Shown one piece after another: positions 15,863 through 25,147 of a DNA stretch of 64,000 nucleotides (its first letter is position 1; each line of letters starts with the position of its first letter). The position numbers and the translations under genes were made by a program. The notes under the pieces are model-generated. The model searched no databases and was not told where the DNA came from. It was given only the letters and a program-made list of their open reading frames with translations. The stretch comes from Oceanobacillus neutriphilus (GTDB lineage: Bacteria > Bacillota > Bacilli > Bacillales > Amphibacillaceae): the NCBI RefSeq assembly GCF_014645515.1, contig NZ_BMLW01000015.1, forward strand, positions 62,001 through 126,000. Reading direction: 5' to 3'.

Positions 15863-18460
15863 TTATCCTTTATAAGCCTGGCGATAAACTTCAGCCAATT
15901 CAGTTACAAGGGGTAATTTAGGGTTTGCTGTCGTACATTGATCCTCGAAAGCACGATCGGCAAGCTTATCTACCTGTGCCTCAAATTCTTTTTCATCCAC
16001 TCCATTTTCTGCAATACTCATCGGAATATGCAATTCTTCAGCCAGCTGATAGATTGCCTGTACTAAGCTTTCTACGCCCTGTTCGGTTGTGGCCGCTGGT
16101 AAACCTAATACTTTTGCAATCTCTGCGTAGCGTATGTCAGCGATAAAATGCTCATATTTAGGGAAAGACACAAATTTTGTCGGTTTCTTGGCATTATATC
16201 GAATCACATGAGGTAAAAGAATCGCATTGGCACGGCCATGCGCAATATGGAATGCTGCTCCCAATTTATGTGCCAGACTATGGTTAATACCTAAAAATGC
16301 GTTGGCAAATGCCATGCCGGCAATGGTAGAGGCATTATGCATTTTTTCTCTTGCTAAGGCATTACTGCCATCACGATACGCTTGCGGCAGATATTCAAAT
16401 ACAAGCTGAATTGCTTTGATGGCAAGCCCGTCGGTATAGTCGTTTGCCATATTAGAAACATAAGACTCGATCGCATGAGTCAGCACATCCATCCCTGTAT
16501 CTGCCGTAACTGTTTTTGGCACGGTCATAACAAACTGCGGGTCAATAATTGCTACATCTGGTGTTAACTCATAATCTGCCAAAGGATACTTTGTATTGGT
16601 TTCTTTATCCGTAATAACCGAGAAAGAAGTTACTTCAGATCCTGTTCCTGAAGTAGTCGGAATCGCAACAAATTGTGCCCGCTGACCAAGGCCGGGATAT
16701 TTATAGACTCTTTTACGAATATCCATAAACTTTTGTTTTAAGCCAGTAAATTCTGTATCCGGATGTTCATGAAACAGCCACATTCCTTTAGCAGCATCCA
16801 TCGCTGAACCGCCGCCAAGTGCAATAATAACATCCGGCTGGAAAGCATCTATTGCTGCCGCACCGCGCATCACGGTGTCCTTTGAAGGATCTGCCTCTAC
16901 ATCAGAGAAGATTTCACAGTGCACATAATCCGGACGTTTGCGCAAATAATAGAGTACCTTGTCTACATAACCAAATTCGACCATCATTGGGTCTGTGACG
17001 ATAAAGGCTTTAGATATATTCGGCATTTTCGCCAGGTATTGAACAGAATTTTTTTCGAAATATATTTTAGGCGGTACCTTAAACCATTGCATATTCACAG
17101 TCCTTCTTGCCATTTTTTTAACGTTTATTAAATTCATTGCTCCTACATTTGTGGAGACGGAGTTGCCACCATATGATCCGCATCCAAGCGTCAACGATGG
17201 CAGATAAGCATTATAGATATCTCCAATTGCTCCATGAGAAGATGGTGCATTCAAGATTATTCGTCCTGCTTTCATTCTTTTACCGAATATATCCTGTATG
17301 GCCTGATTATCTGAATGAAGCACGGCTGAATGTCCTAAACCGCCAAATTCCAGCATTTCTTCAGCACGCCTGAGACCCTCCTCCGTACTGTTTACTTTGT
17401 AAGCAGCAAGGACAGGACTTAGCTTCTCCCGGGAAAGAGGGTGATCAGCTCCCACACCTGTCAGTTCGGCGACAAGTATTTTTGTATCCTGAGGAACCTG
17501 AACACCTGCCATTTCGGCGATTTTTGCAGCTTTCATACCAACAATAGCAGGATTCACAGCACAGGTATTCTCATTAATAACCAGTTTTTCTACTTTTGAC
17601 TTTTCCTCCGGATTTAAGAAATATACGCTATTAACAATCATTTCCTGCTTTACTTGGTCATAGATTTCCTGATCTATGATCACTGCCTGCTCAGAGGCAC
17701 AAATCATGCCATTATCAAATGATTTAGAGAGAATCACATCATTTATCGCCCGCTTCACGTTCACGGATTTTTCGATATAGCAGGGGACGTTGCCGGCTCC
17801 TACTCCCAACGCCGGTTTTCCGGAGCTGTATGCTGACTTCACCATACCAGAGCCGCCTGTGGCCAGGATTGTTGCTACACCGTTGTGTTTCATGAGTGCC
17901 TGGGTTGCTTCGATAGACGGCTTCTCAACCCACTGGATACAATTTCTTGGCGCTCCGGCTTTTACAGCAGCTTCATGCACGATTCTTGCAGCCTCAGAAC
18001 TGCATTTTTGGGCAGACGGGTGGAAGGCAAAGATAATCGGATTTCCAGTTTTAATAGATATAATGGATTTAAATAACGTGGTAGAAGTCGGGTTCGTTAC
18101 AGGTGTTACACCGGCAATCACACCAATTGGTTCGGCGATTTCCACCATCCCTTCCTGCTCGTTCTCGCTGATGACACCAATTGTTTTATCATACTTGATA
18201 TTATGATATACATATTCTGTTGCAAAGATATTTTTGATAATTTTATCCTCATATACGCCGCGTCCGGTTTCCTCAACAGCTAATTTGGCAAGCTTCATAT
18301 GCTGCTCCAGTCCTGCAAGTGCCATTTCTTTCACAATCTGGTCGATCTGCTCCTGATTTAACCTTCGCATTTCTGTTAATGCTTTCTGGGCGTTGTTCAC
18401 CAGCTTTTCAATACTTTCCTCAACAGTTATTTCTTGTTTTTTCTTCTCTTTTGTAATCAT
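15863..18460 (-). CDS. adhE: Bifunctional acetaldehyde-CoA/alcohol dehydrogenase
   Basis: An 865-residue AdhE. The N-terminal CoA-acylating aldehyde dehydrogenase (about 15-440) has the catalytic Cys in NGMICASEQAV. The C-terminal iron alcohol dehydrogenase (about 455-865) has GGGSAMDAAKGMW, PTTSGTGSEVT and the iron-ligand helices around MDVLTHAIES and NSLAHKLGAAFHIAHGRANA. It converts acetyl-CoA to ethanol using two NADH, regenerating NAD+ when respiration is limited, and forms spirosomes. SD AAGGAGAGG. A perfect Rex operator lies upstream at 18813-18842, in front of a small gene probably cotranscribed with adhE. Confidence 0.96.
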   Translation of the reverse strand: MITKEKKKQEITVEESIEKLVNNAQKALTEMRRLNQEQIDQIVKEMALAGLEQHMKLAKLAVEETGRGVYEDKIIKNIFATEYVYHNIKYDKTIGVISENEQEGMVEIAEPIGVIAGVTPVTNPTSTTLFKSIISIKTGNPIIFAFHPSAQKCSSEAARIVHEAAVKAGAPRNCIQWVEKPSIEATQALMKHNGVATILATGGSGMVKSAYSSGKPALGVGAGNVPCYIEKSVNVKRAINDVILSKSFDNGMICASEQAVIIDQEIYDQVKQEMIVNSVYFLNPEEKSKVEKLVINENTCAVNPAIVGMKAAKIAEMAGVQVPQDTKILVAELTGVGADHPLSREKLSPVLAAYKVNSTEEGLRRAEEMLEFGGLGHSAVLHSDNQAIQDIFGKRMKAGRIILNAPSSHGAIGDIYNAYLPSLTLGCGSYGGNSVSTNVGAMNLINVKKMARRTVNMQWFKVPPKIYFEKNSVQYLAKMPNISKAFIVTDPMMVEFGYVDKVLYYLRKRPDYVHCEIFSDVEADPSKDTVMRGAAAIDAFQPDVIIALGGGSAMDAAKGMWLFHEHPDTEFTGLKQKFMDIRKRVYKYPGLGQRAQFVAIPTTSGTGSEVTSFSVITDKETNTKYPLADYELTPDVAIIDPQFVMTVPKTVTADTGMDVLTHAIESYVSNMANDYTDGLAIKAIQLVFEYLPQAYRDGSNALAREKMHNASTIAGMAFANAFLGINHSLAHKLGAAFHIAHGRANAILLPHVIRYNAKKPTKFVSFPKYEHFIADIRYAEIAKVLGLPAATTEQGVESLVQAIYQLAEELHIPMSIAENGVDEKEFEAQVDKLADRAFEDQCTTANPKLPLVTELAEVYRQAYKG

Positions 18461-18522
18461 CGTAACCTCTCCTTATCATAAGTTTGTGAAAAAATGAGCA
18501 TGATATTTTAAAAAATAAACAT

Positions 18523-18750
18523 CTACAATGTTGACGGGTGGCGGGGGACCTTAACAAAAGATATGTCTTTTATGACACATGTATTAGGCTTGATAACAAT
18601 GGTGTAATGCTTCGTCCAGATATAATTCGGTATGTCATGACCTTCTTCCAGATACATGGCCTCAAAAACATCGCCGATTTGGTGTTCGAAAATATCCTGT
18701 GAATACGATTCGGCATCTGTATTAAATTCTTTCCATTCTTTTAGAATCAT
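18523..18750 (-). CDS. Hypothetical 75-residue protein upstream of adhE
   Basis: Starts MILKEWKEFNTDAESYSQD and ends KVPRHPSTL; soluble, mixed alpha/beta, rich in acidic and aromatic residues, no known motif seen. ATG 18750 with GGGGTGAT as SD. It lies 62 bases upstream of adhE on the same strand, with no terminator between and with the Rex site and promoter upstream of it, so it is the probable first gene of the Rex-controlled unit. Function unknown. Confidence 0.65.
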   Translation of the reverse strand: MILKEWKEFNTDAESYSQDIFEHQIGDVFEAMYLEEGHDIPNYIWTKHYTIVIKPNTCVIKDISFVKVPRHPSTL

Positions 18751-18812
18751 ATATTATCACCCCATTCATTAGCTTGGCTATAGCATAGCATTATTTAGCA
18801 GAAAAAACTGTT

Positions 18813-18842
18813 ACAAGTTTGTGAATATATTCACAAACTTGT
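18813..18842. promoter_or_regulatory. Rex operator, 30-bp perfect palindrome
   Basis: The core TTGTGAATATATTCACAA (18819-18836) fits the Rex consensus TTGTGAA-N4-TTCACAA exactly, and symmetry extends a further 6 bases each side. On the minus strand a possible TTGTAA-N17-TAATGC promoter begins at its edge. Rex leaves such sites when NADH/NAD+ rises, which induces fermentation genes such as adhE. Confidence 0.92.
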
Positions 18843-19150
18843 ATTAAGCTTGATATACTGCACAATTAGAGTTGGTCATCAAAAGATTATTACTCTGAGA
18901 TGGGAAATTATCGATGATTATCTTCAGGAAATCTAATAATGTTACATTTATCGACATTATTTCCCCGGAAATATTCTTAGGGATATATTTTTATTTCTCA
19001 CACTCAGTTAATTGTCGAAATTAGAAGACAAAAAAATTCATCCTTAAATCCTATTAAATTTATATAAGTAACCGTTAAAAAGAAAAACATGTATAATAGG
19101 ATGCAAGTCATATTGCCTACATAAATCGAATGATGAGGAGATGAACAAGT
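18843..19150. other. Upstream region of the MalT-like regulator
   Basis: A -10-like TATAAT at 19092-19097 is correctly placed for the gene at 19151, with a GAGGAGATGAAC SD region after it. No -35 of quality and no palindrome were found, which would fit an activated promoter. Confidence 0.4.
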
Positions 19151-21688
19151 ATGCAGGCTGTTTGGTTATATTCTAAAACAACTGTTCCTAAGGTTCCTGA
19201 AGCGACTATCAGCAGGAATCGCTTATATGCCTTACTGCAGAGAACCCCTCATCCAAGAGTTACTATCGTGCAAGCTGCAGCTGGTTATGGAAAAACAACA
19301 ATATTAAGCCAGTGGGTTCATCAATTAGACGAGCCTGCAGCCTGGTTATCCATTGATGTGATGGATAATGATCCAAGCCGCTTCTGGCAATATATTTTGA
19401 AGGCTGTTGCTCAGGCAACAAGACAGCCTATCGATGAAAGGCTGGAGCATCTATTTGATTTGCAATATATGCCTCCTTTTGAACTGATTGTCGATTCACT
19501 GCTGAACGAATTAATGATAATAGAATCCCCTTTGCATATTGTATTGGATGACTATCATCAGATTGAGCTTGATATCATTCATGAGATGATTTCACGGCTG
19601 ATTAATTATTTACCAGAGCACGTTCATCTATATATAGCCAGCAGAACGAAATTACCGCTTCCTATTGCTTCATGGCGGGTGAAGAATTGGGTGACAGAAA
19701 TCGGTACTGATGAGCTGTCTTTCACATATCAGGAAGTGGAGATTTTCTATCAGAAGAAGCATATAGAAATGAACAAAACAGATTTTTGTCGGAAAATTTT
19801 GAGTAAAACAGGCGGTTGGGCAGCGGGAGTTCAATTAGGCGGGTTATCAGAGGAGAGAAATGCAGGTTCCTTAAATAATTCAGTCTCTTTTGTTACAGAG
19901 TATATCATACAGGAAATATTTTCTACCTTGTCTGAAAGTACACAGCAGTTTCTACTGCAAACATCCATGTTAAAAGTATTAGATCCGGAATTATGCAATG
20001 CTTTGACAGGAAGCGGAAATAGCTATGAGCAATTGTCTGAGTTAGTTGATCAGGGTATCTTCACCATCCGCCTGTCACCAAAGAAGCAGACCTTCCGTTA
20101 TCATCAATTGTTAGCGGAAGTGCTGGAACAAGAACGAAATAACAGGTACACTGGCGAGGAGCTGGAGAATCTCGTCAAAAAAGCTGGCAGTTTATTATAT
20201 GCTAGAGGAGAGTTTAATACAGCTATTGATTTAGTGCTTGAACAGCAGCTGTATACATTAGCCGATCAATGGATTAATGACCAATTACTTGATATTTTTT
20301 ATAGCGGTCAAATCAGGCTGCTGATCCAATGGGTAGATAGTCTGCGTGCAGCAGCATACCCTGTCCATGTAGAAACATTACTGATCTATGCTATTTCGCT
20401 GATGACCATTCAGGATATGGAAAAGGTAGGTGTGGCCATTCAAGAATTAGATAAACGTCATGAACAGGATGGATGGAAGGACAAGGAAGAGCATGGTGAG
20501 CTTGTGAGTATTCTTATTTCGCTAAAGGCATACGTTCATCTGGCTTTAGGAAACTTAGATACATTTATTGAATTGATTACAAAACAGGTAAATCGAGGAC
20601 TAACCAATGGCAAATGGTACCGCGCTCCCGTACATTACAATCCATATCATGCTAAACTTACGCGCACTCCGCTCGGGACGAAGGGACAGTATTCCAGTAT
20701 CAAGGATATAAGGGCTTTTTTAGAAGTTTTTCGGCAGACCGAATTTAAGGAGCATCATGTCATGGGATACAGCTATGGTTTATTTGCGGAAATACTGTAT
20801 GAAGCGGACAGACTGGATGAGGTTCTGCTGGAAATTAAAGAAGGTCTTCACTATGCTCATGGCTTTAATGATCGCGGATTATATGTACCGTTATCCATCT
20901 TAAAAGGAAAAGTATTGATGGTACAAGGACAAACAGCAGCGGCTCATACTGTATGGGATCATGCAATAAATCAAGTGCCTGAATGGTATTGGCATCGATC
21001 TATTCAGGCGATGAAGGCCTTAGCTTATTTAAGAGAAAATAAAATCGAAGCTGCAGAGACTGAATTATTTAAGACAGAACGCCCGGAGCCATTGCAGATA
21101 GAACTGGGTCAAGAAATGTGGCTATTAGTCTATTGTCGACTGTTAATGGCAAAGAAAGCGTGGCAGGAGGCATTGAAAATTGCCCTGCAGGTGCATGAAT
21201 ATGCTGCCAAAATAGATCAGATCGATTTAATGATTGAAGTTTCTATTTTATCAGCAATCTGTTATAAACAATTGAAGCAGGAGAGCCTCGCATATGTTAC
21301 TTTGCATGCAGCTCTTATATCAGGCTCTCAGTACGGTTACAAACGAATATTTATTGATGAGCCAGGATTTGATCAGTTATTGAAGGACTATCAAAAATAT
21401 AAAAAAATCAAGCGTTCCTTCCAAGAGGAAATTTCACCGGATTACCTGGAGGAATTGACTGGTATGAGCAGGCCTATTGAGTTCCTTGATGACGGGATGG
21501 ATGCACTGACAGCACGGGAAAGGGATGTCCTGCGTCTATTGGTAAGCGGTGTTTCCAACAAAGAAATGGCAAAGCAGCTGTTCCTCTCAGAAGGTACGAT
21601 ACGGGTCTATCTGACGAGAATTTATAGCAAGCTTCAGGTGAAATCACGAGCTCAGGCTATATTACGTACAAAAGAGTGGGATATTTAG
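19151..21688 (+). CDS. MalT-like LuxR-family ATP-dependent regulator
   Basis: An 845-residue STAND-type activator. N-terminal NTPase with Walker A AAAGYGKTTILSQW (about residues 38-51) and Walker B HIVLDDYH; a winged-helix and TPR-like sensor region (about 330-740, with repeated helical AxxxW/L units); and a C-terminal LuxR helix-turn-helix (about 775-840) with LTARERDVLRLLVSGVSNKE and GTIRVYLTRIYSKLQVKSR. The class includes MalT and AcoK, which bind an inducer and ATP to oligomerise on DNA. It is divergent from the adhE unit, so fermentation or sugar control is possible, but the inducer is unknown. Confidence 0.88.
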   Translation: MQAVWLYSKTTVPKVPEATISRNRLYALLQRTPHPRVTIVQAAAGYGKTTILSQWVHQLDEPAAWLSIDVMDNDPSRFWQYILKAVAQATRQPIDERLEHLFDLQYMPPFELIVDSLLNELMIIESPLHIVLDDYHQIELDIIHEMISRLINYLPEHVHLYIASRTKLPLPIASWRVKNWVTEIGTDELSFTYQEVEIFYQKKHIEMNKTDFCRKILSKTGGWAAGVQLGGLSEERNAGSLNNSVSFVTEYIIQEIFSTLSESTQQFLLQTSMLKVLDPELCNALTGSGNSYEQLSELVDQGIFTIRLSPKKQTFRYHQLLAEVLEQERNNRYTGEELENLVKKAGSLLYARGEFNTAIDLVLEQQLYTLADQWINDQLLDIFYSGQIRLLIQWVDSLRAAAYPVHVETLLIYAISLMTIQDMEKVGVAIQELDKRHEQDGWKDKEEHGELVSILISLKAYVHLALGNLDTFIELITKQVNRGLTNGKWYRAPVHYNPYHAKLTRTPLGTKGQYSSIKDIRAFLEVFRQTEFKEHHVMGYSYGLFAEILYEADRLDEVLLEIKEGLHYAHGFNDRGLYVPLSILKGKVLMVQGQTAAAHTVWDHAINQVPEWYWHRSIQAMKALAYLRENKIEAAETELFKTERPEPLQIELGQEMWLLVYCRLLMAKKAWQEALKIALQVHEYAAKIDQIDLMIEVSILSAICYKQLKQESLAYVTLHAALISGSQYGYKRIFIDEPGFDQLLKDYQKYKKIKRSFQEEISPDYLEELTGMSRPIEFLDDGMDALTARERDVLRLLVSGVSNKEMAKQLFLSEGTIRVYLTRIYSKLQVKSRAQAILRTKEWDI

Positions 21689-21735
21689 CCTGGGTGAATG
21701 GAAGTGAAATTATATAAAATATTTATTATGACGTG

Positions 21736-21790
21736 AAAACATTGAACTGTGACCCATCGTATCTTATAGGACCACAGTTCAATGTTTTTT
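21736..21790 (+). terminator. Terminator after the MalT-like gene
   Basis: A 16-bp stem (aaaacattgaactgtg and complement, loop about 21 bases) followed by a T run, 48 bases after the stop. Confidence 0.9.
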
Positions 21791-22169
21791 GATACAGATA
21801 AAAACAGGTTTAATAAAACGAAATAGTGTTATATATTAAGAGGTACTAAATACAGGTTTTGTAATATTAAGAAATCAAAGACAGAGTATTATTTTTTAAT
21901 ACTTAAAATCATTCGAGTACAGGCGTCTGGGAAATAGCTCTTACATTTGTAATGATTTTTGGAACTAAGAAAACTGCAATAAATTTCCTGATTAGTTTTC
22001 TGAAAATACATAATTTGATGAATTTAAAGGCTGATTTTACAAGATGACTATTTAAAGACATAGAAAAGAACTTGATCTTTTTGTGCCATCCTGGAAATGT
22101 GCCGTAATATCTACCAAAGTTTGTTGAGATGGTGTTTTATAAAAATCAGTATATGGAGGGGGAATCCTT
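21791..22169. other. Intergenic stretch before lipoprotein genes
   Basis: AT-rich, with stops in all frames at short intervals. The last 40 bases contain the SD (GGAGGGGG) of the lipoprotein gene. No promoter or repeat stood out. Confidence 0.3.
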
Positions 22170-22757
22170 TTGAAGAAGCTATTATTGATATTATTTGCAG
22201 GTTTATTATTATTAGCTGCATGCGGTGGTGAAGATGACGCTGCTGAAACCGCTGAAACGAATGAAGAGGAAAATAACGAGAGCAATGCTGAAAATGAAAC
22301 AGATACTCCAGAACAGGAAGAGAAAAAAGAAGTGTACACGATTGGTGATACGGCAGTGATTACCAGTGATTTATACGAATTTGATTATGAGGTAACTGTA
22401 AACGATTTTTATTTTGCTGAGGAAGTAAATGGGAAACCTATGGAGGATATCATGTCTACCTCTGATGACGATTATAAATTGGCAGTAGCGGATGTTACTT
22501 TCAAAAATATAAGTGATGAAGCTTATGTACCTCATCAAATGTATTCAGCAAACTTATCGGCAATAGATGAGGATGGCGGTGAAATATCGTATAATGAATT
22601 CTTTCCTGAGGCAGACGAAGAATTAGCTCCGGGAGAAGAGGTGCAGGGGCCATTGGTTTATGTTGAAAGAGTAGATTATGCAGATACCTTTCTTTTAAAA
22701 TTCGAATTTATGTCTGATGAAGAAACGCATTTTGAATTGCCAAACCCTGAACAATAA
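22170..22757 (+). CDS. Lipoprotein with DUF4352-like domain
   Basis: 195 residues. Signal peptide with lipobox LLAAC (lipid-modified Cys18), a strongly acidic low-complexity linker (about 20-55, Glu/Asn/Asp), then a beta-rich domain of the DUF4352/telokin-like type (FDYEVTVNDFYF, ADVTFKNISDEAYVP, LAPGEEVQGPLVYV). Such domains are common on surface lipoproteins of Bacillaceae; their function is not settled. TTG start, 8 bases after GGAGGGGG. Followed by another lipoprotein with the same build. Confidence 0.8.
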   Translation: MKKLLLILFAGLLLLAACGGEDDAAETAETNEEENNESNAENETDTPEQEEKKEVYTIGDTAVITSDLYEFDYEVTVNDFYFAEEVNGKPMEDIMSTSDDDYKLAVADVTFKNISDEAYVPHQMYSANLSAIDEDGGEISYNEFFPEADEELAPGEEVQGPLVYVERVDYADTFLLKFEFMSDEETHFELPNPEQ

Positions 22758-22825
22758 GCTGATTATCATTTGTAATCCTCAAGTTTTACAAGGGCAGCTG
22801 ACAAGAATAACAGGTATGTTTTAAT

Positions 22826-22912
22826 AGAGGATGCTCAAAAAGTCCAGGTGAGACGATGTTACTGTGAACTTGGCAGAATATAATATTTTACAGGGCTTTT
22901 TGAACACGCGCT
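22826..22912. repeat. Stem-loop repeat-like element between lipoprotein genes
   Basis: The outer arms are GCTCAAAAAGTCC (22833-22845) and GGGCTTTTTGAACAC (22893-22907), bracketing about 47 bases. Elements with AGAGGATG.TCAAAAAGTCC ends are frequent between genes in this group of bacteria as far as I recall, so this may be one copy of a dispersed repeat, or the terminator of the first lipoprotein gene. Confidence 0.45.
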
Positions 22913-22942
22913 CGTCATAAAAAATAAAATAGGAGTGGCATT

Positions 22943-24262
22943 TTGAAGAAATTAATGAGCTTTATTTTCATTATAATCGTTTTATTGACTGCCTGTTCCT
23001 CAAATGATGAGGATACAGAAGCAGAAGATTCATTGCCGCAAGAGAATAATACCGAAGCAGTGGAAGAAGAAAACGAAAATACAGATACCTCTGCAGAGAC
23101 AGATGAAGGAAAGGAGACAAATAGCAGCGGGGAACAGGATATTCCTGAGCTGGAACGGGCTGAAATAAGTACTTCATTAGTGGATGAGGAATTAATTCCT
23201 TTTGAAGATTTAGAGGATGAGAAAAAATTCTTCATAGATGATCCAGAATTAACGGAACAGCGGATTTATTATGGAAATCAGCAGGTAATTACATTAATGG
23301 ACAGAGATACCATGCTTTTTGATTTGAAGAATGACAAGGCTGTCTGGGAAATTGGAGAATCCGCCGCCGGTGCAGGAGAAAATGTTTACTTAGAAGAAAA
23401 CAGACTGGAATTTTCAACGATGAAGGCATTTATATCTGTTGCGATTGATTCAGGTGATATTGTGGATCAGCAGCCGCATGAAGAGGAGGACGGCTTTGAA
23501 AATTATATAAATATAAACGGCAAATACAGATCCGGCTTCGACGCAAGTCATGTTCATATAACGAATCAGGATACAGGAGAAAAAGTAGATATTCCTGTAG
23601 CAGAAGATGATTATGTAGAAACAGTCTTAACAGAAAATGCGCTGGTCACCAAAAATGAAGACCTTTTAACAAGCTATGAAAATGCCAGCGGGGAGCAGCT
23701 TGCTGAATCAGAAATGGAGGGAGCCCAATATATTCAGACCTCTGGCATCGGGGATGACCTCTATGTATTTCAAACGGAAGAATTAAGCTATGATTATACA
23801 TTGACAAAAATGGATGCAAAGACACTGGAACCGGAGAAACAAATCTATTTAAAAAATGCGAACATGGTTCCGGTAGTTACAGAGAATGCTGTTTATTATT
23901 ATGACAGTTATGATGGAGAGTTAGTTTCCTTGGATTTAGATATGGAGGAAGAGCTTTGGCGGGTAGATATTGATGGGGAGGATTATGCTTATCAATTTGA
24001 CAAAATGCTCGGTGATTCAGATGGCGTACATGCTATTTTAAGACCAGCAGGCGAGAATAAAGCAGTTTATTTAAATCTCAGCTATGAGGATGGGGAAGTT
24101 TTAAACTTTGTAGCGACAGATTATCGATTTGATGATAATGAACATGAGTTTTATCTTGGAGATGGGAAAGCATATATCCGTGCATTAGCAGATGGTGGAG
24201 ACGGGAATGTATTCCATGTATTCGATAAGGAAAATGTGCATAGAGATTTTCCTGGTGAGTAG
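22943..24262 (+). CDS. Acidic lipoprotein with propeller-like repeats
   Basis: 439 residues. Lipobox LLTAC (Cys18), an acidic Glu/Asp/Ser linker (about 20-80), then a long beta-rich region with repeated blade-like segments (RIYYGNQQVITLMDRDTMLFD, NAVYYYDSYDGELVSLDLDM, KAYIRALADGGDGNVFHVFD) reminiscent of PQQ/YVTN-type beta-propellers. Probably anchored on the outer membrane face. TTG start after AGGAGTGG, like the preceding lipoprotein. No enzyme motif seen. Confidence 0.72.
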   Translation: MKKLMSFIFIIIVLLTACSSNDEDTEAEDSLPQENNTEAVEEENENTDTSAETDEGKETNSSGEQDIPELERAEISTSLVDEELIPFEDLEDEKKFFIDDPELTEQRIYYGNQQVITLMDRDTMLFDLKNDKAVWEIGESAAGAGENVYLEENRLEFSTMKAFISVAIDSGDIVDQQPHEEEDGFENYININGKYRSGFDASHVHITNQDTGEKVDIPVAEDDYVETVLTENALVTKNEDLLTSYENASGEQLAESEMEGAQYIQTSGIGDDLYVFQTEELSYDYTLTKMDAKTLEPEKQIYLKNANMVPVVTENAVYYYDSYDGELVSLDLDMEEELWRVDIDGEDYAYQFDKMLGDSDGVHAILRPAGENKAVYLNLSYEDGEVLNFVATDYRFDDNEHEFYLGDGKAYIRALADGGDGNVFHVFDKENVHRDFPGE

Positions 24263-24354
24263 ATTAAGAAAGCTTACTGCAGAAAATACGGCTGTATAAG
24301 CCGTCAGGGCCGAATTATGAGCTTTTATACATGAATAATACCTAATAATAAATA

Positions 24355-24403
24355 AGCCCTGATAAGAGAGTAGTGCTAAATATACTGCTCTTTGATCAGG
24401 GCT
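24355..24403 (+). terminator. Long hairpin after the second lipoprotein gene
   Basis: A stem of agccctgat plus a second paired block (agagagtagt/actgctctt), about 18 bp in all, followed by only a modest T content. Likely transcription end. Confidence 0.65.
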
Positions 24404-24488
24404 GTTAAATGTGTTTAAATATAAATATTTTTATGCTTGATTAGATATAAGTGTCATTTTCATTCCTTCGTACTTGCAAAAAATTCAC

Positions 24489-24532
24489 TTTAAGAAAAAT
24501 TTAAGAAATGCTTTAGAAATAGATAAGAAACA
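24489..24532 (+). promoter_or_regulatory. Four tandem 11-bp repeats, response-regulator-type box
   Basis: Successive 11-base units read TTTAAGAAAAA, TTTAAGAAATG, CTTTAGAAATA and GATAAGAAACA. The first 18 bases, TTTAAGAAAAATTTAAGA, are identical to the box before the vanY-like gene (387-404). Direct repeats at 11 bp are typical for OmpR/PhoB-family regulators, and one is encoded at 26234-26920. Confidence 0.6.
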
Positions 24533-24552
24533 CCATGTAATTTCTTATCTAT
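24519..24552 (+). promoter_or_regulatory. Leader hairpin overlapping the repeat box
   Basis: A perfect 12-bp stem atagataagaaa / tttcttatctat with a 10-base loop, sharing its left arm with the last tandem repeat. No T run follows, so it is not a plain terminator; it may be an extra operator. Confidence 0.45.
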
Positions 24553-24599
24553 AGAAAAGAGGAAGAACAGCAGTGAATTTTAGAAAGGAAATGATGAAA

Positions 24600-25001
24600 A
24601 TGACAAATAATCAAGCGGAGAAACAAAATATAACACTGATTTTAGGATTGGGTGCTTTAGCTTTGATTAGACCACTAATGAAAATAACCGGATTCATTCA
24701 TATCTTTGGCAGTGAGGCTATTGGAAGCATAGCCATGACAATCTTAATTTCAATAGCCTGGATTCTTATTGTTATATGGAAAGAGGCTCAAAATCCAATC
24801 AAAACACTAGTTTTGGCAGGCGTCAGCTATGCAGCTTTTGCCATTATACTAAGCGGCATCCTATCACCGGTTCTTGATGGCAGATTACAGGGACCGTTAA
24901 CGAATCCGATTGCACTGGTCAGTGTTTTTATGACGAACATCATTTGGGGATTAATATTAGGTATTATAACTTCTGCGATACCAAATAAGAATCGAAGCTG
25001 A
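24600..25001 (+). CDS. Small four-helix membrane protein
   Basis: 133 residues from ATG 24600 (AAAGGA upstream); a GTG at 24573 with its own GAGGA would add nine residues. Four hydrophobic segments (about 11-25, 35-55, 63-85 and 100-125) with short loops and a lysine/arginine end. No family recognised. It is the only gene between the 11-bp repeat box and a terminator, and a two-component system follows, so it is a likely target of that system, perhaps in envelope stress. Confidence 0.72.
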   Translation: MTNNQAEKQNITLILGLGALALIRPLMKITGFIHIFGSEAIGSIAMTILISIAWILIVIWKEAQNPIKTLVLAGVSYAAFAIILSGILSPVLDGRLQGPLTNPIALVSVFMTNIIWGLILGIITSAIPNKNRS

Positions 25002-25016
25002 TATTTGCTATGAAGG

Positions 25017-25052
25017 GACGCTTTTCTAAAACGGCAGAAAAGCGTCTTTTAT
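25017..25052 (+). terminator. Terminator between membrane gene and kinase
   Basis: A gacgcttttct / agaaaagcgtc stem followed by TTTTA, 16 bases after the stop. It separates the membrane protein from the kinase-regulator unit. Confidence 0.85.
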
Positions 25053-25147
25053 AGATTCAGGTTTTTTCGTCAAGGATGATAAGAAAAGGCGGCTGTGCCG
25101 ACTGTTTAGATTCCATTATAATGGTAAGTGAAGGAAGGTGCTTCGAC

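Noticed and set aside
17790..18206. 138-residue plus-strand frame inside adhE
   Set aside because: Antisense shadow of the conserved aldehyde dehydrogenase domain.
18477..18500. Second Rex-like half site (TTGTGAA) just before adhE
   Set aside because: The right half does not match TTCACAA; probably chance in an AT-rich gap.
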